Positions 25,620 through 33,044 of a stretch of DNA of 64,000 nucleotides are shown here, piece by piece. The stretch comes from Rhizobium sp. 9140 (GTDB lineage Bacteria > Pseudomonadota > Alphaproteobacteria > Rhizobiales > Rhizobiaceae), in the NCBI RefSeq assembly GCF_900067135.1, contig NZ_FJUR01000001.1, forward strand, positions 3,381,001 through 3,445,000. The letters run 5' to 3'. Positions within the stretch are counted from its first letter, which is position 1, and every line of letters starts with the position of its first letter. The notes below the pieces were generated by a model that worked only from the letters and a program-made list of their open reading frames with translations, was not told the origin of the DNA and ran no database searches. Made by a program: the position numbers and the translations under genes.

Positions 25620-25967
25620 ATGAAGAAAATTCGCGATTTTAGCCAGATCATCAGTCTGCTGGAAAATGGTCAGCTCAATCCGGCACTGTCGTCCGAGATC
25701 AGCACGACCCTCAATGCCCTCTACGACCTTTCCGAAAGCAAGGAAGGCTCGACCGTCAAGGGATCGACCACGCTCAAGCTCGACTTCGCCGTCAAGGACG
25801 GCATGGTCACCATCCAGACCGACTTCAAGTCGGTCGTTCCCAAGCGCCCGCGCAAGAACTCCGTATTCTGGGTTGTCGACGACGGCGCACTGTCCACCGA
25901 GCACCCGCGCCAGCACGACATGTTCGGCCCGCGCGAGGTCTCCGCACCCGACCGCCAGGCGCAGTAA
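25620..25967 (+). CDS. Phage early hypothetical protein (115 aa)
   Basis: ATG 25620 is preceded by AAAGG. The protein starts K-K-I-R-D-F-S-Q-I-I-S-L-L-E-N-G-Q-L and has a beta-rich middle with T-L-K-L-D-F-A-V-K-D-G-M-V-T-I, followed by a charged C-terminus. It sits directly before the DUF2303 gene, a pairing common in rhizobial prophages. It may assist DNA recombination; there is no direct evidence. Confidence 0.68.
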   Translation: MKKIRDFSQIISLLENGQLNPALSSEISTTLNALYDLSESKEGSTVKGSTTLKLDFAVKDGMVTIQTDFKSVVPKRPRKNSVFWVVDDGALSTEHPRQHDMFGPREVSAPDRQAQ

Positions 25968-26009
25968 CGCGCCCGGTCATCCATCCTGCAAAACTCAAAA
26001 GGATATCCT

Positions 26010-26918
26010 ATGGAAACCCTCGATCAGGGCGCCGTCGAAGCCGTCGCCAAACTTGCCAAGGCCTCCGGCAGCCAAGTGTTGAACGTCACCGCGCCGTCCG
26101 ACATGAAGGGCGTGCCATCGTCCATTCCCGTTCTCTTCAATGCCGAGACCGGACATGTGCATGCCCTTGCCGACCAGTTCGAAAAGTACCGCACGAAGCC
26201 CACCCGCAAGGCCGGCGTCGCCAAGGCGGAGACGCTCGAATCCTTCATCGCGCTGACCAACCTGCACAAGCAGGAAAATAGCGTCATCTTCGCCGACACG
26301 AGCTGGAAGAACCCGATCCTGCTCGCCGTCATCGACTACCATTCTGCCGACGCGCCGGATAACGGCAAGCACCGCATCGCTTACCGCTTCCCCGTTTCGG
26401 CAGAATGGGCCGCATGGCTGGCGATCGACAACAAGCCGATGACGCAGGAAGCCTTCGCCGAGTTCATCGAAGACCACATCGCCGATCTCTCGACGCCCGA
26501 CCTGCAGGAGCAGGAAGACTTCGGCGGCATGTTTGCCGCCAAGGTCGGCTTCCCCAACGAGATCATCGGTCTGTCGCGCGGCCTTCAGATCCACGCCGAA
26601 ACCCGCGTGAAGCAGGCGATCAAGCTCCAGACAGGTGAATCGCAGATCACGTTCGAGGAAGACCACAAGACTGCGAACGGTGATCCGTTGAACGTGCCCG
26701 GCGTCTTCATTCTCAATATCGCGCCGTTCTTCATGGGCGAGACCGCCCGCGTGCCAGTGCGCCTCCGCTACCGTCTGCGCGACGGCAAGCTCTTGTGGAG
26801 CTGCCAGCTTTACCGGCCGGACAAGTACATCACCGAGCAGGTGCGCTCCGATATGGATCAGGCATCGGAGGAAACCGAGCTGCCGGCCTTCGAGGGCAAT
26901 CCGGAAATGGCCGCCTGA
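26010..26918 (+). CDS. DUF2303 family phage protein
   Basis: A 302-residue protein whose segments L-E-S-F-I-A-L-T-N-L-H-K, L-A-V-I-D-Y-H and F-P-V-S-A-E-W-A-A-W match DUF2303, a family common in phage early or recombination modules. A good ribosome site (AAAAGGATATC) lies before ATG 26010. Its biochemical function is not established. Confidence 0.88.
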   Translation: METLDQGAVEAVAKLAKASGSQVLNVTAPSDMKGVPSSIPVLFNAETGHVHALADQFEKYRTKPTRKAGVAKAETLESFIALTNLHKQENSVIFADTSWKNPILLAVIDYHSADAPDNGKHRIAYRFPVSAEWAAWLAIDNKPMTQEAFAEFIEDHIADLSTPDLQEQEDFGGMFAAKVGFPNEIIGLSRGLQIHAETRVKQAIKLQTGESQITFEEDHKTANGDPLNVPGVFILNIAPFFMGETARVPVRLRYRLRDGKLLWSCQLYRPDKYITEQVRSDMDQASEETELPAFEGNPEMAA

Positions 26919-26988
26919 TCAGACGTCGCCAAACTCCCGGCGGCGACGCCGGGAGCATCCCCCGCCATTGAAACCGCAGGATGCCGCC

Positions 26989-27186
26989 ATGACCCACGTC
27001 ACGATATTTCTTGATGATGCCACCGAGGCGCGGTTGCGCGGCCTTGTCGAGGCAACGGGCTTTCGGGCGGAAGCCCTCTGCTCCAATTTCGTCAGCGACG
27101 AGGCCGAACACCTCGAAGCCGCCATCGCGGAAGAACGGCAGCGCCGCCCCGCCAAGCTGACCATCCTTGTCGAGGAGCAGGCCTGA
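26989..27186 (+). CDS. Small phage protein, ribbon-helix-helix-like (65 aa)
   Basis: Starts M-T-H-V-T-I-F-L-D-D-A-T-E-A-R-L-R-G-L-V-E, a beta strand followed by two helices in the manner of ribbon-helix-helix proteins. Its stop overlaps the next ATG by one base. A DNA-binding role is plausible but not proven. An upstream ATG gives seven more residues. Confidence 0.55.
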   Translation: MTHVTIFLDDATEARLRGLVEATGFRAEALCSNFVSDEAEHLEAAIAEERQRRPAKLTILVEEQA

Positions 27187-27452
27187 TGCTGTTCAAGCCT
27201 CGCCGCATGCCGGAAGAAGGCATCGTATTTCGTGACTGGCACGCAGGCATGACATTTGCCGATATGGCCATCAAGTACGATGCGCACGCGGAAACGGTTC
27301 GCCGCTACGTTGCCGTGCGCCAGGAAGACTGGAAGCGTCAGCTCCGCCATCCTCTTGTGTCCGACAATCGCCGCATCGTCCGCGCTCGCGTCTCCCTCCC
27401 CCGCATTTCGATCCACGTCGCCGCGTTGCGAGACGCTGGCATCAACGTCTGA
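27186..27452 (+). CDS. Small helix-turn-helix phage protein (88 aa)
   Basis: Contains W-H-A-G-M-T-F-A-D-M-A-I-K-Y-D-A-H-A-E-T-V-R-R-Y, a clear helix-turn-helix pattern (residues about 18 to 42), and a basic C-terminal part. It may regulate the early operon or help in recombination. It is coupled to the preceding gene. Confidence 0.65.
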   Translation: MLFKPRRMPEEGIVFRDWHAGMTFADMAIKYDAHAETVRRYVAVRQEDWKRQLRHPLVSDNRRIVRARVSLPRISIHVAALRDAGINV

Positions 27453-27471
27453 CCGTCGAAAGGACGAGCCC

Positions 27472-28359
27472 ATGGAAATCGCAATCATTGACGGCTGCAC
27501 GCGCACCATCGGAGAGTCGCAGGGCTATATCGGGCTTCCTCTGCGCGACATCATTCTCAATGACACCGTGAACGGTCCGGGCACCCCGGCAATGGAAAGC
27601 GCATGGACGGCAAGCCCGCTTGAACTTGAAATGCTTAACGCGGGAGCACCGGTCATTCTCTGCGTGCTGGGCAAACAGCACCCGCCCGTCATGCTGTCTA
27701 TCGGCACGCCCGCACGCCCGTTGTACCCACGCGCCGACGTCGAGGGCATCGCCGAACGCATCTTCGACCTGATGCCCTTCGACGGCCCAGACCGAACCCT
27801 TCGTCCAGCCTGGGTCGCCGGCGGCACGACCGCAAGGCAGGAGGAGGCACGGCGCTACGCGCAAGCCGCGCTCGACGTTCAACGCCAGACCGACTTGATC
27901 CGGTCCCCATCACCCCAGGCAGAAATGAGGAGCAAACCGACCATTGCGGTCGGCACCTATACGATCTGCGAGCTGTACGCGGGCCGCACTGTCGAGAGCG
28001 ATCATGTGTTCATGGAACCGGCCGACGATATGGCCTTGATAGGCAAGTGGCGAGACGGAGAGTTTGAAACCACTGCAGATGAATCTGCACAGGCGGCGCT
28101 TGATGATCAAGCGGTCGGGCTGGACGTGGGGCCTATCATCGAAGCGTGGCTTAGCGAGCTTCCATGTCAGAAGGTTGCGGAAGTTCGTCGGATGCAGGCT
28201 GCGCTGGAAAAGATCGCGAGCGAGAGCAATTGGTCCTTCGGCAAGCCGGTCGATAGCGCATGTGGGGAACACTATGCCCGCATAGCCGAAGAGATGTCAG
28301 CCATTGCAAAGGGTGCGCTCTCCCCATCCCCCGAAACGAAACAGCAGGAGACGCTTTGA
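27472..28359 (+). CDS. Phage early hypothetical protein (295 aa)
   Basis: Start at ATG 27472 with a GAAAGGA ribosome site. The first 110 residues are a beta-rich region seen in other rhizobial phage proteins (I-I-D-G-C-T-R-T-I-G-E-S-Q-G-Y), and the rest is charged and helical. Its stop overlaps the exonuclease start. An in-frame extension upstream runs through the previous gene and is rejected. No known function. Confidence 0.68.
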   Translation: MEIAIIDGCTRTIGESQGYIGLPLRDIILNDTVNGPGTPAMESAWTASPLELEMLNAGAPVILCVLGKQHPPVMLSIGTPARPLYPRADVEGIAERIFDLMPFDGPDRTLRPAWVAGGTTARQEEARRYAQAALDVQRQTDLIRSPSPQAEMRSKPTIAVGTYTICELYAGRTVESDHVFMEPADDMALIGKWRDGEFETTADESAQAALDDQAVGLDVGPIIEAWLSELPCQKVAEVRRMQAALEKIASESNWSFGKPVDSACGEHYARIAEEMSAIAKGALSPSPETKQQETL

Positions 28360-28928
28360 TGCGCGATCTTATGATTGACATCGAGACGCTGGGCAGTCGC
28401 CCCGGAAGCGTCATTTTGAGCATCGGCGCAGTCACGTTTGACGCCGAGACAGGTCAGTTGGGAGACGAGTTCTATTCCGCAATTGACCCTGAAACCGCTG
28501 TCGCAACCGGGCTGACCACTGACGTCGCAACGATGATGTGGTGGATGAAGCAATCGGAAGACGCACGCCGTGCGGCCTTTTGCGGCGAGCGCCATTTGGC
28601 GCCGGTCCTGATTGAGTTCGCGGAATTTGTCCGAAGTGCAGCGGCCAGTCGAGTATGGGCCAAACCCCCATCCTTCGATCTCGTATTGCTCGAAGCGGCC
28701 TTCAGGGCGTGCATCCTTCCCGTGCCATGGCATTTCCGGACACACCGCGACTGCCGGACGATCTTTGACTTGACCGACACAAAGCAACCCGACGTTGGCA
28801 CGGTTCACAACGCCCTTGATGACGCGAAAGGTCAGGCTCTAGGCGTCATCGCCGCCTACTCGAAGCTACGCGGAACCCTGCCGCCCCAAGAACAAACGAG
28901 TGGCAAGTCGAACGGCGGTGCGGCATGA
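28359..28928 (+). CDS. DEDDh 3'-5' exonuclease (RNase T / ExoVIII-like)
   Basis: Start ATG 28359 overlaps the preceding TGA. Residues 5 to 12 read I-D-I-E-T-L-G, the first motif with Asp and Glu metal ligands; the last motif is H-N-A-L-D-D-A near residue 148, with His and Asp. The middle has the K-P-P-S-F-D segment. The 189-residue size is typical for phage 3'-5' exoribonuclease-like proteins. It may process RNA or nick DNA ends in phage recombination. Confidence 0.85.
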   Translation: MRDLMIDIETLGSRPGSVILSIGAVTFDAETGQLGDEFYSAIDPETAVATGLTTDVATMMWWMKQSEDARRAAFCGERHLAPVLIEFAEFVRSAAASRVWAKPPSFDLVLLEAAFRACILPVPWHFRTHRDCRTIFDLTDTKQPDVGTVHNALDDAKGQALGVIAAYSKLRGTLPPQEQTSGKSNGGAA

Positions 28929-29146
28929 CCGTGAACCGCACTTTCGAAGACGTAAGAGAAGACGCCGTCTTCGCACTGGCAACAGCTTGCCGCGACGGCC
29001 TTGATGTTGCGACTGCGCATCGCATCACCGCCTTGATGTATGCAATTCCGAACCGCGATGCCCCGCTCTACAGGCATGAGGCCCGACCGCACAAATATTG
29101 GGAAGGCAACCCACGCCCTCGTTCCAATGTGGAGGTATCGTCATGA
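28925..29146 (+). CDS. Phage early hypothetical protein (73 aa)
   Basis: Small, mixed protein, overlapping the exonuclease by 4 bases and the next gene by 4 bases. The first half is a helix (F-E-D-V-R-E-D-A-V-F-A-L-A-T-A). No recognised motif. Confidence 0.55.
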   Translation: MTVNRTFEDVREDAVFALATACRDGLDVATAHRITALMYAIPNRDAPLYRHEARPHKYWEGNPRPRSNVEVSS

Positions 29147-29517
29147 TCAGCGCCGGACAGAAGTATCTCATCAACACGGATCAGTGGTTCTTTGCGCCGG
29201 ACGGTGAAAACTACAAGGCGGTTTTCGGAACGGTTCATGCTGTCGTCGATGCTGAGCAAACGCTCGGCCTCAAGACCAATCGGAACAGCACGAACTGGTA
29301 CGTGGCAATCGGGGACATGATTATAGCCGGCTGCCAGATCCACTATGCCATGAGGGCTGATAAATTCAATTCGAGCCCAAGCGAGAGATCTGAAGTTGAT
29401 CACAACGGTGCGCGGATCGCAGTCACCAACGCGATCTCGCGGATCTACAACGCTGATGCCAGCGGATTGATCTCGGAAGTTCCTGCCTCTCAGCCAGGAG
29501 ACCTCTTCTGTGTCTGA
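29143..29517 (+). CDS. Phage early hypothetical protein (124 aa)
   Basis: Start chosen at ATG 29143 (ATGA overlap with the previous gene). The protein is beta-rich, with W-F-F-A-P-D-G-E-N-Y-K-A-V-F-G-T-V and W-Y-V-A-I-G-D-M. Such proteins are frequent before the excisionase gene in rhizobial prophages. Function unknown. Confidence 0.6.
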   Translation: MISAGQKYLINTDQWFFAPDGENYKAVFGTVHAVVDAEQTLGLKTNRNSTNWYVAIGDMIIAGCQIHYAMRADKFNSSPSERSEVDHNGARIAVTNAISRIYNADASGLISEVPASQPGDLFCV

Positions 29518-29890
29518 CATGGATATCCGAGACGACGAGCCCATCCCACTTGCCGAAGCCGCAAAAGTGTTCTTCCGTGGCCGCCTGACGAAGTCCGCTC
29601 TGCGGACTGAAGCCGCGAAAGGCAATCTGGAACTCATCCGGATCGCCAATAAGGACTTCGTCACGCGAAACGGAGTCAACAGGATGATTGAAAAATGCCG
29701 CAGAAGCGAAAGCCGCCAAGGCTCTACCTCCGAAACGACGGAGACCGGAAAGTCTGGATTATCAGAGACGGCGCGACCAATATCCGCACAGGATGCGCTG
29801 AGGCTCAGGCTGAAGAAGCCGGCCGAAAGCTCCAAGAATATCTCGCGGAAAAATTCCAGCCCGAGCGCGGAGGTCGTGCCGCTGAGATAA
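29510..29890 (+). CDS. Excisionase-like (AlpA/Xis) DNA-binding protein
   Basis: About 126 residues. The N-terminal part (I-P-L-A-E-A-A-K-V-F-F-R-G-R-L-T-K-S-A-L-R-T-E-A) is a winged-helix excisionase pattern. The GTG at 29510 has AGGAG 9 bases upstream, so I prefer it over ATG 29519. The last 65 residues overlap the integrase gene in another frame; this low-complexity tail also occurs in other rhizobial excisionase-like proteins as far as I recall. It would bend DNA at the attachment site. Confidence 0.78.
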   Translation: MSDMDIRDDEPIPLAEAAKVFFRGRLTKSALRTEAAKGNLELIRIANKDFVTRNGVNRMIEKCRRSESRQGSTSETTETGKSGLSETARPISAQDALRLRLKKPAESSKNISRKNSSPSAEVVPLR

Positions 29891-30750
29891 CAGTAGGCGA
29901 CGTCCTGCTGGTCTACCTTGATGAGAAGGCCGACGGCTCGTCGCGTCCAGTGGAAACGAAAGCCCGGATCGGAAGGCTGAATGAGTTCTTCGGCGAGATA
30001 GCTGTCGGGGAAATTCGAGGAAAGCTTTGCCGCGAGTTTGCAGACGAGCGAGAGACGGACTCTGGAGCGAGACGCGACCTTGAGGTCTTGCGCGCCGCCA
30101 TCAACTACTATCACGGGGAATATACGCTGGACGTCGTGCCGAAGGTTACGCTACCGGATAAGTCCCTTCCGCGTGAGCGTTGGCTAACACGGAGCGAAGT
30201 GGCAAGCATAGTGCGGGCGGCCAGGAGGCTCAGTCGCTGCGACCATATCGCCAGACTGGTTCTGATTGGTGTTTATACCGGGACGCGCCTTGGCGCCATG
30301 CTCAGCCTGCAGTGGATGCCAAACACTTCAGGCGGATGGATCGACCTTGAAAAAGGCGTTCTGTATCGCAAAGCGCAGGGCGAGCGAGTAGCGCACAACA
30401 AGCGCAAGACGCCCGTTAAGATCCCGCCGCGACTGATCAACCTGCTTCGCTACTGGCGAGCAGCTGATAAGGCGATCGACAAAGACAAGCCCTGCCTTCA
30501 CGTCATCAATTACTATGGCGCCAAGGTGAACAAGCCTCACAAAGCCTTTCGGGCGGTCCGAACAGAGGCCGGTTTGGGCGAAGACGTCACGCCTCACATC
30601 TTGCGCCACACCCGCGCGACATGGCTGGCGAACGCCGGCATTGACGTCCAAGAAGCCGCAGCATCTCTCGGAATTACCACCGATGAGTTCGAGCGGACAT
30701 ACCTGCACAATGACCCGCAGTTTCAGCAGAAAGCAGCGAACGCTTACTGA
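29695..30750 (+). CDS. Tyrosine recombinase integrase
   Basis: A 351-residue integrase. Catalytic residues: Arg198 in T-G-T-R-L-G, His301 and Arg304 in H-I-L-R-H-T-R, and the nucleophile Tyr336 in E-R-T-Y-L-H. The usual late histidine of the L-G-H box is isoleucine here (S-L-G-I-T), an acceptable variant. It starts inside the excisionase gene in a different frame and ends 68 bases from the 3' end of tRNA-Pro. It would catalyse site-specific integration there. Confidence 0.94.
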   Translation: MPQKRKPPRLYLRNDGDRKVWIIRDGATNIRTGCAEAQAEEAGRKLQEYLAEKFQPERGGRAAEITVGDVLLVYLDEKADGSSRPVETKARIGRLNEFFGEIAVGEIRGKLCREFADERETDSGARRDLEVLRAAINYYHGEYTLDVVPKVTLPDKSLPRERWLTRSEVASIVRAARRLSRCDHIARLVLIGVYTGTRLGAMLSLQWMPNTSGGWIDLEKGVLYRKAQGERVAHNKRKTPVKIPPRLINLLRYWRAADKAIDKDKPCLHVINYYGAKVNKPHKAFRAVRTEAGLGEDVTPHILRHTRATWLANAGIDVQEAAASLGITTDEFERTYLHNDPQFQQKAANAY

Positions 30751-30770
30751 AACTGTGCGCAAACTGTGCG
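30750..30770. repeat. Direct repeat AAACTGTGCG next to the integrase, possible arm-type sites
   Basis: AAACTGTGCG occurs at 30750-30759 and 30761-30770, an 11-base period. Short direct repeats between integrase and attachment tRNA often bind the integrase arm domain. The 48 bases from here to the tRNA contain nothing else notable. Confidence 0.45.
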
Positions 30771-30818
30771 GTTCATTGGGAAAGATTACGTCGGCTTCGG
30801 GCAAGCCATTGATTTCGC

Positions 30819-30895
30819 TGGTCGGAGTGGCAGGATTTGAACCTGCGACCCCCACGTCCCGAACGTGGTGCGCTACCAGGCTGCGCTACACTCCG
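30819..30895 (-). tRNA. tRNA-Pro(CGG), likely prophage attachment site
   Basis: A complete cloverleaf can be drawn: acceptor CGGAGTG pairing with CACTCCG, T loop GGTTCAAATCC, anticodon loop TTCGGGA with anticodon CGG. The encoded CCA is at 30819-30821. Its 3' end points at the integrase. The 3' half of the tRNA is therefore the probable att core, with a second copy expected beyond the left window edge. Confidence 0.93.
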
Positions 30896-31186
30896 TGACC
30901 AGCGGCGTTTCTATAGAACAGCGTTTTTCATTCCACAAGCGGCAAATCATCGGTTCGGGTGAGTTTTTGCCAGGATGATGTTGCAGAGCCCGAGTGCCGT
31001 GGCGGGTGATAGAGATTTTCGGCAACGCTTGGAAATTATTGCGCACCGGCAGCGTCCGACCGATTTTCTTCGGGCGCGATTGGCGCTAGAGGCGTGAGCG
31101 AACGGGCGGCGCGCCTCGATGTCGGCACGGGGCTGGCGACAGGCGACCAAGCGTCCGGTTTCAGGATCTTTCGAAGGGGACGATAT
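30896..31186. other. Intergenic region without recognised gene
   Basis: Between tRNA-Pro and the lipoprotein. I see no supported coding frame. It should hold the promoter of the lipoprotein gene, which has GAAGGGGA as ribosome site just before 31187. Confidence 0.5.
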
Positions 31187-31600
31187 ATGACCTTGCGGGT
31201 TTTCGCCGCTGCCGGCCTTGCGCTGGTACTTGCCGGATGCACGACCATTGCGCCAATGCAGCAGAACGCGGTCGAAGCCCGCTGGGCCGGACAGCCGGCA
31301 GGCGTCTTTTTCGCCCAGTTTGGCCCGCCGATCGCCGATGTGCAGAGCGGCGGCGACACGCTCTATTCGTGGAAGGGCGGCTACCGCAACCGCAAGGTTC
31401 CCGCGACCTACGCCAAGAAGGCGGACGGCTCGCGCGGCAAGCAGACGTCGCCGGCTCGCACCGAGTATCTGAGTTGCTCGGTACAGCTCACAGTCTCCTC
31501 CGATTACATCATCAAATCGGTTCGCCTCGTCGGCGACCGCCGTCAGCCGGGTGGCCCGAGCTGGTGCGAGGAAGTGCTGGCTGGCGCCAAGGCGTCCTGA
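31187..31600 (+). CDS. Small outer-membrane-type lipoprotein
   Basis: ATG 31187 with a strong GAAGGGG ribosome site. A 17-residue signal peptide ends in L-V-L-A-G-C, a lipobox with the lipidated cysteine at residue 18. The mature part has Q-F-G-P-P-I-A-D-V-Q-S-G-G-D-T-L-Y-S-W and two further cysteines (S-C-S and W-C-E) that may form a disulphide. The function is unknown. It is the first host gene beside the prophage. Confidence 0.85.
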   Translation: MTLRVFAAAGLALVLAGCTTIAPMQQNAVEARWAGQPAGVFFAQFGPPIADVQSGGDTLYSWKGGYRNRKVPATYAKKADGSRGKQTSPARTEYLSCSVQLTVSSDYIIKSVRLVGDRRQPGGPSWCEEVLAGAKAS

Positions 31601-31630
31601 GCCAAAGCGCTCATAACCGCGTCAAGAAGC

Positions 31631-31661
31631 ACACCGGAGCGATCGACGCTCCGGTGTTTTT
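31631..31661 (+). terminator. Intrinsic terminator after the lipoprotein gene
   Basis: ACACCGGAGCG and CGCTCCGGTGT form an 11-base-pair stem with a 5-base loop, followed by TTTT. It lies 30 bases after the stop codon. Confidence 0.92.
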
Positions 31662-31687
31662 CGTTGCGGCTCAGTGCAAACCGCAGT

Positions 31688-32899
31688 TCAGGCCTTCGCC
31701 CGCCCCTTGCGCCCGTCCAGAACCACCAGCAGGATGACGCCCATGAGGCCGATAACACCGCCGAGGATGGACGTAAAACTGTAATCCCCAAGCCGCGTAC
31801 CCGCGGCAAAGACGACGGCGCTGATGCCGGCACTGAGAAACATATTCACCGCGATCAAGGAGCTGCCGAGGCCGGGGCGGTCGGCGATCAAATCCTGCAA
31901 ATAGGTGATCGGCAGGCTGATGATGGCGGCGGCGGCGATGCCGCTGATGATCGTCTGGGCGTAGATGTGCCAGGTTTGCGTCGCCATGCCCTGCAGCGCC
32001 ATGTAGATGGCATAGAGCGTGGCGCCGATGACCAGCGAGCGCAGCGACGTGATCCGCCGCTCGGCCGCACTCCAGAACAGGATGAAGACGATTTCCAGAA
32101 GCGCCACGACGCCGACGACGATACCGATATCGCGAACCGTGCCGCCGGCCTTGCCCGTGATGATCAGCGACCGCACCGCATCGTTGACGAACAGCATGGA
32201 GCAGATGAGCGCGATGGCAAGGAGCCGCAGCGCGACCCGAGGAGAGACGACCTCACGCAGCGAGGCAAGGACCCGGTAGCGCGCGACATCGTCACGGGTT
32301 CCAAGCGGTAAAGGCCGCGGCAGGTAGAAGGCCGCGAGGATGAAGCAGACACCGGCGGCCAGCGCCGCGATCAGATAGGCCGGCAGCATGGACTGCGAGC
32401 CCGCCAGCGCGATGCCGACGATGCCGGGCACCAGTACCCAGGAAAGCGAGATGGTGGCGCGCATCGTCGCGTTGACCGCAACGAGCTGCGATTGCGCCAG
32501 CCCGCCGGAGGCCGCGCGCACATTGGCGAAGATCAGCGAGTTCAGGGCGCCGAAGACGGGCAGCAGGATGAGCTTGGCAATGACGAAAGCCGTGATCGTT
32601 GCCGAGATGTAAACGAGCGCAAAGCCGGAGATGCCGAACAGCGCGACATAGAGGATCGAGGTGCGGTAATCGCCGAGCCGGTCGGCGAAGATGCCCATGA
32701 GCACGCTCGCCGTGACGCTGACGGCAGCGGCTGCAAACATCAGGGTGGCATAGCCGCTATCGGTCAACCCGAGTTCGCGGATGCCGATGATGGACTGATA
32801 GGGCTGGGTCGCCGCCCCGGAGAACCCGAAGAAGAAGATGGCAAGCGCGCTGACGCGTAGCGACGGGTCCCGGAGGGCGGTCGCGATCGATAGGCTCAT
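31688..32899 (-). CDS. MFS transporter (sugar-efflux SetA-like)
   Basis: A 403-residue protein from ATG 32899 with twelve hydrophobic segments and the G-I-F-A-D-R-L-G-D-Y-R motif in loop 2-3, the MFS signature. The family pattern resembles sugar efflux SetA-type carriers. A longer frame reaches 33001 but lacks support. It lies downstream of an M81 peptidase gene on the same strand, separated by about 145 bases; it may move a substrate or product of that enzyme. Substrate cannot be read from sequence. Confidence 0.87.
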   Translation of the reverse strand: MSLSIATALRDPSLRVSALAIFFFGFSGAATQPYQSIIGIRELGLTDSGYATLMFAAAAVSVTASVLMGIFADRLGDYRTSILYVALFGISGFALVYISATITAFVIAKLILLPVFGALNSLIFANVRAASGGLAQSQLVAVNATMRATISLSWVLVPGIVGIALAGSQSMLPAYLIAALAAGVCFILAAFYLPRPLPLGTRDDVARYRVLASLREVVSPRVALRLLAIALICSMLFVNDAVRSLIITGKAGGTVRDIGIVVGVVALLEIVFILFWSAAERRITSLRSLVIGATLYAIYMALQGMATQTWHIYAQTIISGIAAAAIISLPITYLQDLIADRPGLGSSLIAVNMFLSAGISAVVFAAGTRLGDYSFTSILGGVIGLMGVILLVVLDGRKGRAKA

Positions 32900-33044
32900 G
32901 GGGACACCAGGGCGCGAAACGGCCCAGCTGGAGAGAGAGGCGGAAAATCGCCGGAAATGTAAGAATGCGGACGATCTTATACGCCCGCACTCCAAGTGCA
33001 ACGGCCAAAGGGCGCCGTTGCCTATTTTTCAGAGATGACGCCTT

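Larger units (their letters stand above)
1..30818. mobile_element. Prophage (siphovirus-like, HK97 packaging and capsid module), left end outside window
   Basis: A contiguous block of phage genes runs from tail fibre at the left edge to integrase next to tRNA-Pro at the right. Late genes and replication genes are on the minus strand; the repressor and the early/recombination genes are on the plus strand. Terminase, portal, ClpP-like protease, HK97-type major capsid, connector proteins, tail tube, tape measure and tail tip are all open, so the morphogenesis set seems intact as far as visible. No endolysin or holin was recognised; lysis genes may lie left of the window. The tail tip block (hub, peptidase, large tip protein) resembles the order in gene transfer agents, but integrase, excisionase and repressor argue for a real prophage. 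Confidence 0.95.

Noticed and set aside
1..30818. Gene transfer agent instead of prophage
   Set aside because: Tail genes resemble GTA order, but integrase, excisionase, repressor and a tRNA attachment site indicate a prophage.
30947..31150. Short minus-strand frame after tRNA-Pro
   Set aside because: Arg- and Ala-rich composition, no ribosome site, overlaps the promoter area of the lipoprotein.
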